Origin: Anaerolineales bacterium
GTDB lineage: Bacteria; Chloroflexota; Anaerolineae; Anaerolineales; UBA11579
Assembly: GCA_021463845.1 (NCBI GenBank)
Contig: JAJTXV010000002.1
Location: forward strand, 104,962-168,961
Direction of reading: 5' to 3'
DNA length: 64,000 nucleotides
Shown here: positions 60,522 through 64,000 of the stretch, one piece after another
Layout: each line of letters opens with the position of its first letter
Position numbering within the stretch: position 1 is the stretch's first letter
Notes under the pieces: model-generated
Told to the model about the DNA's origin: nothing
Database searches by the model: none
The model's input: only the letters and a program-made list of their open reading frames with translations
Translations under genes and position numbers: made by a program

Positions 60522-61421
60522 TTAGCGCCCTCCCAAGGCAAAGCGCAGGTTGCGCACCTGGCGCATCAGGCGCCAGCGCAGGCTGCGGTCTTGGATGGCG
60601 TTGGGCTGCAGCATGCGCTCAATGCTGCGCAGGGCGCGGATGGCTGAGAACGGCGCCCGGCGCACCTTACCGCTCACGAGCTCATAAGGCACATCCAGGA
60701 GCATATACATGCTGCGCATGCCGCCGCCCAGCATCGTGTTCTCGTCGGTCTCTACATGGCGCTGGTGGCCGTGCTCGCCTTGCAAGTGGGAATAATCGTG
60801 GTTTTGGTGGACGATATCGATCTCGGCGGTGCAATCAATGGCCTGCCAGTTGCGGCGGTTGGCTTCGTACATCATCCAATTATCCCAGCCGGCGCGGCCG
60901 ATGGCGAAGGGAGGCATATCCGTGTATAGGTGGCGCGGGAAGGCAAAGTAGTCGCTGCCGCCACGCGTGTGCAGCTTGCCGCGGGCGTGCATGTCGGCAC
61001 GCAGGCGGGCATCCCAACCCGTAGAGAATTCCAGCGGTTGGGTAATGTCGAGATCGTAGCGGCGGCCCAACAGCACAAACTCCGGCGCTTGTGCGGCGAC
61101 CGTGTGCAGGGTCTCTAGCAGGCCGGGGTATAAAATAATGTCTGCGTTGACGTAAAGCAGATACGGCGCGTCACTATTCTGGCGCGCGGCGTCAAAAATA
61201 GCACTGACCAGCGGTGTTCCGTGTGCATTGGCGGCCACGCTGGGCACATGCTTGACACCGAATTCAGCGGCGGTCTGCGCAATACCTTCGTCATCCCCCA
61301 CCAACACAATATCAACAGCATCGCCCAGGGCCAGCCACGAGCCCAGCGCGTTGCGCTGGATGGTGGTGATGTGCAGGTCACGAAACGGCTTGGGAGCCGT
61401 GAATATACATAGTTGCTTCAT
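60522..61421 (-). CDS. putative GT-A-fold transferase, unrecognised
   Basis: A 299-residue protein that I place as GT-A-like because of IVLVGDDEGI near 38-47 and LLYVNADIILYPGLLETL with an NAD metal-site variant. A His/Asp-rich HQNHDYSHLQGEHGHQRH stretch near 215 is unusual. It may use a sugar nucleotide or be a non-canonical transferase. ATGA overlap with the gene before it, and two bases from the next. Confidence 0.75.
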   Translation of the reverse strand: MKQLCIFTAPKPFRDLHITTIQRNALGSWLALGDAVDIVLVGDDEGIAQTAAEFGVKHVPSVAANAHGTPLVSAIFDAARQNSDAPYLLYVNADIILYPGLLETLHTVAAQAPEFVLLGRRYDLDITQPLEFSTGWDARLRADMHARGKLHTRGGSDYFAFPRHLYTDMPPFAIGRAGWDNWMMYEANRRNWQAIDCTAEIDIVHQNHDYSHLQGEHGHQRHVETDENTMLGGGMRSMYMLLDVPYELVSGKVRRAPFSAIRALRSIERMLQPNAIQDRSLRWRLMRQVRNLRFALGGR

Positions 61422-62179
61422 CGGCGTTCGTCTACCTGGCGGTAGTCCTTGTGCTGCACAGCGGAGTTGATATGTGCCAACTCGGGATTGGCCTCAAACA
61501 AGGCCAGAATGTCTGTCCACGCGAAGGTGTCGTCGAGAAAATGGCTGGCAATGGCGCGGGCCAGCTCCAGATCCTCGGGCGTGTCCACTGTCCAGCGCAG
61601 GTGACCATAGGACGGTTGCTGCTTAAACTCGGCAATGCGGAAGCGCTCCGGATGCTCGTAGAAGAACGGCATCACATGCTCGCGTTGGTGCGGCTCTTTG
61701 GCCTCATGCCAGGCGGTTTCCAACGCGGCCCGCGTACACAGCTCAACATCCAAGCCGATGGGAATGGTACGTCCTTCGGGTAGACGGTTGGCGGCAAAAT
61801 CCAGCGGCGGGTCGGCGCTGACAAATTTACGCACGTACTCACCGAGCAAGCCCGGGTCAATGAAAGGGCAATCAGCGGTGATACGGACGATGACATCGGC
61901 TTCGGTCTGGCGCGCCGTTTGTATATAGCGGTCGAGCACATCGTGCAGGTTGCCGCGCACACAGGTTATGCCTTGCTCAGCGCAGTAAGCCGCCAGGGGG
62001 TCGTCGAGATCCCCGGTGGGCGCCGCCACGGCTACCTGGTGGATGCCTGCGGCGCGCTGCGTGCGGCGCAGCACCCAGGCCAGCACCGGCTGGCCATTGA
62101 GATCGGCCAGCACTTTGCCGGGCAGGCGGCTGGAGCCCATGCGCGCCTGGATGATGGCGACAACTTTGAGCGTGCTCAC
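61418..62179 (-). CDS. SpsF-like cytidylyltransferase family protein
   Basis: A 253-residue protein of the cytidylyltransferase fold: IIQARMGSSRLPGKVLADLNG opens it (in parts), VRGNLHDVLDRYIQTA and RITADCPFIDPGLL follow. It is the SpsF type found in spore-coat and nonulosonate gene clusters, often as a fused or stand-alone protein beside NeuB. It may make a CMP- or CTP-activated sugar acid. Overlaps both neighbours by 4 bases. Confidence 0.92.
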   Translation of the reverse strand: MSTLKVVAIIQARMGSSRLPGKVLADLNGQPVLAWVLRRTQRAAGIHQVAVAAPTGDLDDPLAAYCAEQGITCVRGNLHDVLDRYIQTARQTEADVIVRITADCPFIDPGLLGEYVRKFVSADPPLDFAANRLPEGRTIPIGLDVELCTRAALETAWHEAKEPHQREHVMPFFYEHPERFRIAEFKQQPSYGHLRWTVDTPEDLELARAIASHFLDDTFAWTDILALFEANPELAHINSAVQHKDYRQVDERR

Positions 62180-63213
62180 GCCACCGCCATTTCGTAGGCG
62201 CGCTGCAGGCCCAGCTTATTCTTGGACCAATCGGCGCGTTCTTCGGCATGCTGGCGGGCGCGTTGCCCGATGGCATGTAGGTCAGTGTTTTGCATCGCAG
62301 CCACAATCTTATCGGCAAGTGCGGCTGAGTCGCCCACCGGGAACAGCCAACCCTGCTGGCCAGGTTGCACCCACTCGCGATTGGCGGGGATGTCTGATAC
62401 GAGTGCAGGTAACCCGCAAGCCAGCGCTTCCATCAAAGATACAGATGAGCCGTCACTGCGCGAGGCGCTGACGTACAGATCAGCCGCGGCGTAATACTCA
62501 GGCAAGTCTTCCTGCGAGATATAGCCGGGCATATGGATGCGCTCGGCGAAACCCGAATCTTGCACCAGCTGGCGAATGCGCGGCGCTAGGCTGCCGCCGC
62601 CTGGCAGCAGCAGGCGCAGCTGCGGCTGGCTGGGCGCCAGCGCCAGGAAGGCGCGCAGGGCGGTCTCGGTGTCGTAGACCGACTCCCAACTGCGCAGGTG
62701 CAGAAGCACGAAGGCATGCTGCCAGCCCAGCTGCTGGCGCAGCGGGCTGGTGGCTTGTGGCTGGAAGCGATGCAGGTCAATCCCCCACGGGAAGATGACG
62801 GCGCGCTGCGAGTCGAAGCCAAACTCCACCACGGCGTCCACGACGGCCTGACAATCAGCGATCAACACGCGCGCCGCTCTCAACGCAGTGCGGGTCTTAT
62901 AGCGCGCCAGCCAGTTGCGTTTCGCGGTGTAGAGAATATCTGAGCCCCAGCTCATAGCCACCAGCGGCCGCGTATTACGGGCTTGCCAGGCGCAGGTGTG
63001 CAGCGGGCCGGCGTGCACCAGGTCTGGTTTGTGCTGGCGTACCACGTCACCCACGCGGCCGTGCACCTGCTGCACGCCTGCGGGCAACTGATCGCCTGCC
63101 ACGCGCTGTGCCCCGGTGCACAGGAACAAGCCAGCATGCCCGGCTTCCGCAATGGCAGCGAGGAAACGGCGGTCATGCGGGCCGTGCTGTTGGCTGACGT
63201 ACAAAACTTTCAT
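62176..63213 (-). CDS. GT4 family glycosyltransferase
   Basis: A 345-residue GT-B enzyme. LYVSQQHGPHDRRFLAAIAEAG opens the N-terminal domain (in parts), and the donor site in the C-terminal domain has ASRSDGSSVSLMEALACGLP with the EX7E pattern. It adds a sugar at the inner face of the membrane. ATGA overlap with SpsF. Confidence 0.93.
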   Translation of the reverse strand: MKVLYVSQQHGPHDRRFLAAIAEAGHAGLFLCTGAQRVAGDQLPAGVQQVHGRVGDVVRQHKPDLVHAGPLHTCAWQARNTRPLVAMSWGSDILYTAKRNWLARYKTRTALRAARVLIADCQAVVDAVVEFGFDSQRAVIFPWGIDLHRFQPQATSPLRQQLGWQHAFVLLHLRSWESVYDTETALRAFLALAPSQPQLRLLLPGGGSLAPRIRQLVQDSGFAERIHMPGYISQEDLPEYYAAADLYVSASRSDGSSVSLMEALACGLPALVSDIPANREWVQPGQQGWLFPVGDSAALADKIVAAMQNTDLHAIGQRARQHAEERADWSKNKLGLQRAYEMAVA

Positions 63214-63234
63214 TCAAGCTACGCGCGGTGCGCC

Positions 63235-64000
63235 TCAGGCCAAATCGCTCAGGCGCACTTCTTTGCCAAAGGGCATGTCGGCGGCGGCTTTGCGTCCCAG
63301 CACCTGCGGAATATCCCATGACATGAGGGCGCCTTCCACGGCCGGGCGCAGCACTTCGAGCATGTCTTCGGTGAATACTTCGCCCGCCTTCACATCCCGC
63401 GCCACGCGCAAGCAATGGCGCTGCACGATATAGGTGTCCTTCTCGTTCTCAGCTACGAACTTCTGCTCAGAGCCCAGGGCGCGTTCAAGGATGCGTACTT
63501 CGCTCACCATGTAGGCCCAGTTGGCTGGGTTGAGGGCGAATTTGTGGTCTGGCCCCTCACGGTCATTGCTGTCGGTGAAGTGGCGTTCAATCACGCGCGC
63601 CCCCAAGGCTACAGCCCCCACCACCGGCGCTGCGCCCTGCGTGTGGTCAGACAGGCCCAGGATGACATCCGGCCACTTTTGGGCATAGGTCTTGAGCACA
63701 TTGAGATGCAAATGGTCGTAGTTGCTCTCGGCGGCGGTGTAGTTGGTGTTGCACTGCATCAGTACGATCTGCTGATTGACCGGTTGCACCATCGCCATGG
63801 CGCGTTCCACATCGGCCATATCGCAGTCCCCAGTAGCCATCAGGATCGGCTTGCCAAAGCTGGCCATGCACACGATGGCTTCCGGCCACGACATCAAGCT
63901 GGAGCCAGCTTTGAAGGCAGGTACATACGGCACGAGCATGTCGATGGCGTCGTGGTCGTAAGGTGACGAGAAATAGTGGATGCCGTACTTCTCACAGGCC
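63235..64000 (-). CDS. neuB: N-acylneuraminate synthase-type NeuB, partial at right edge
   Basis: The C-terminal 254 or so residues of a NeuB; the start lies outside the window. Visible are YGIHYFSSPYDHDAIDML, KAGSSLMSW, LMATGDCDMADVERAM, LGLSDHTQGAAPVVGAVALG, RHFTDSNDREGPDHKFAL and a C-terminal SAF domain (RCLRVARDVKAGEVFTEDML-like segment near the end). It makes a nonulosonic acid from PEP and an N-acyl sugar. It is the most upstream gene seen of the minus-strand run. Confidence 0.93.
   Translation of the reverse strand, partial: ACEKYGIHYFSSPYDHDAIDMLVPYVPAFKAGSSLMSWPEAIVCMASFGKPILMATGDCDMADVERAMAMVQPVNQQIVLMQCNTNYTAAESNYDHLHLNVLKTYAQKWPDVILGLSDHTQGAAPVVGAVALGARVIERHFTDSNDREGPDHKFALNPANWAYMVSEVRILERALGSEQKFVAENEKDTYIVQRHCLRVARDVKAGEVFTEDMLEVLRPAVEGALMSWDIPQVLGRKAAADMPFGKEVRLSDLA

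Noticed and set aside
1-64000. CRISPR array, prophage, transposase, tRNA or rRNA
   Set aside because: I saw no regular direct repeats with spacers, no integrase or transposase, and no tRNA or rRNA signature on either strand by reading; a dedicated scan was not possible.

Overview
The window looks like a chromosomal segment of a Chloroflexota bacterium, most likely class Anaerolineae. The grounds are: high GC at third codon positions, many threonine/proline-rich surface lipoproteins, a SAM-I riboswitch and a T-box used together, and a multi-gene operon built round a MutL-like (glutamate mutase L-like) protein with a DUF6754-type membrane partner. I recall that last combination from Anaerolineae genomes but cannot check it here. 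No rRNA, tRNA, insertion sequence, phage gene or CRISPR array was found.

Layout. (1) 1-4910: ftsK with a GNAT acetyltransferase, ribonuclease Z, a small four-cysteine protein and a DUF1761 membrane protein. (2) 4976-11130: a methionine operon behind a SAM-I riboswitch (metH, a DUF1801 gene, and a homocysteine methyltransferase fused to methylenetetrahydrofolate reductase). (3) 11155-15071: pheS-pheT behind a phenylalanine T-box with a visible TTC specifier. (4) 15068-20463: plsC, a PPIC foldase lipoprotein, an unknown anchored protein, a DegT-type aminotransferase, a DUF92 membrane protein and a PH-domain membrane protein; two perfect DnaA boxes lie between the last two. (5) 20520-27899: an eight-gene, mostly overlapping operon, apparently read from a leaderless promoter, that encodes small and large membrane proteins, a MutL-like ASKHA ATPase, a protein with a C-terminal KOW-like segment, and a protein ending in a sortase-like LPQSG tail. 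(6) 27895-33493: a pantothenate/CoA operon (panB, panE, panC, coaX, an unassigned ATP-grasp gene, coaBC) behind a structured leader RNA with a terminator. (7) 33538-35923: a YtxH-type protein and two tandem paralogous lipoproteins. (8) 35937-64000: about 28 kb of minus-strand genes for a surface polysaccharide, running off the right edge.

The polysaccharide locus holds the parts for making, activating and polymerising a glycan that probably contains a nonulosonic (sialic-like) acid: two NeuB-type synthases, a CMP-sugar synthetase fused to a KdsC-type phosphatase, two further cytidylyltransferase-fold proteins, many glycosyltransferases, a Wzz-like protein and an O-antigen ligase/polymerase. 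Embedded in it is the most unusual element of the window: an acyl carrier protein, an aminoacyl-tRNA-synthetase-like amino acid:carrier-protein ligase with an intact C/E/C zinc triad, a GNAT, an AAC(3)-family acyltransferase and a DUF4910 aminopeptidase-like protein, in consecutive overlapping genes. I read this as a possible pathway that loads an amino acid on a carrier protein and transfers it to a sugar amine of the surface glycan. The second candidate for an undescribed system is the MutL-like membrane operon at 20.5-27.9 kb.
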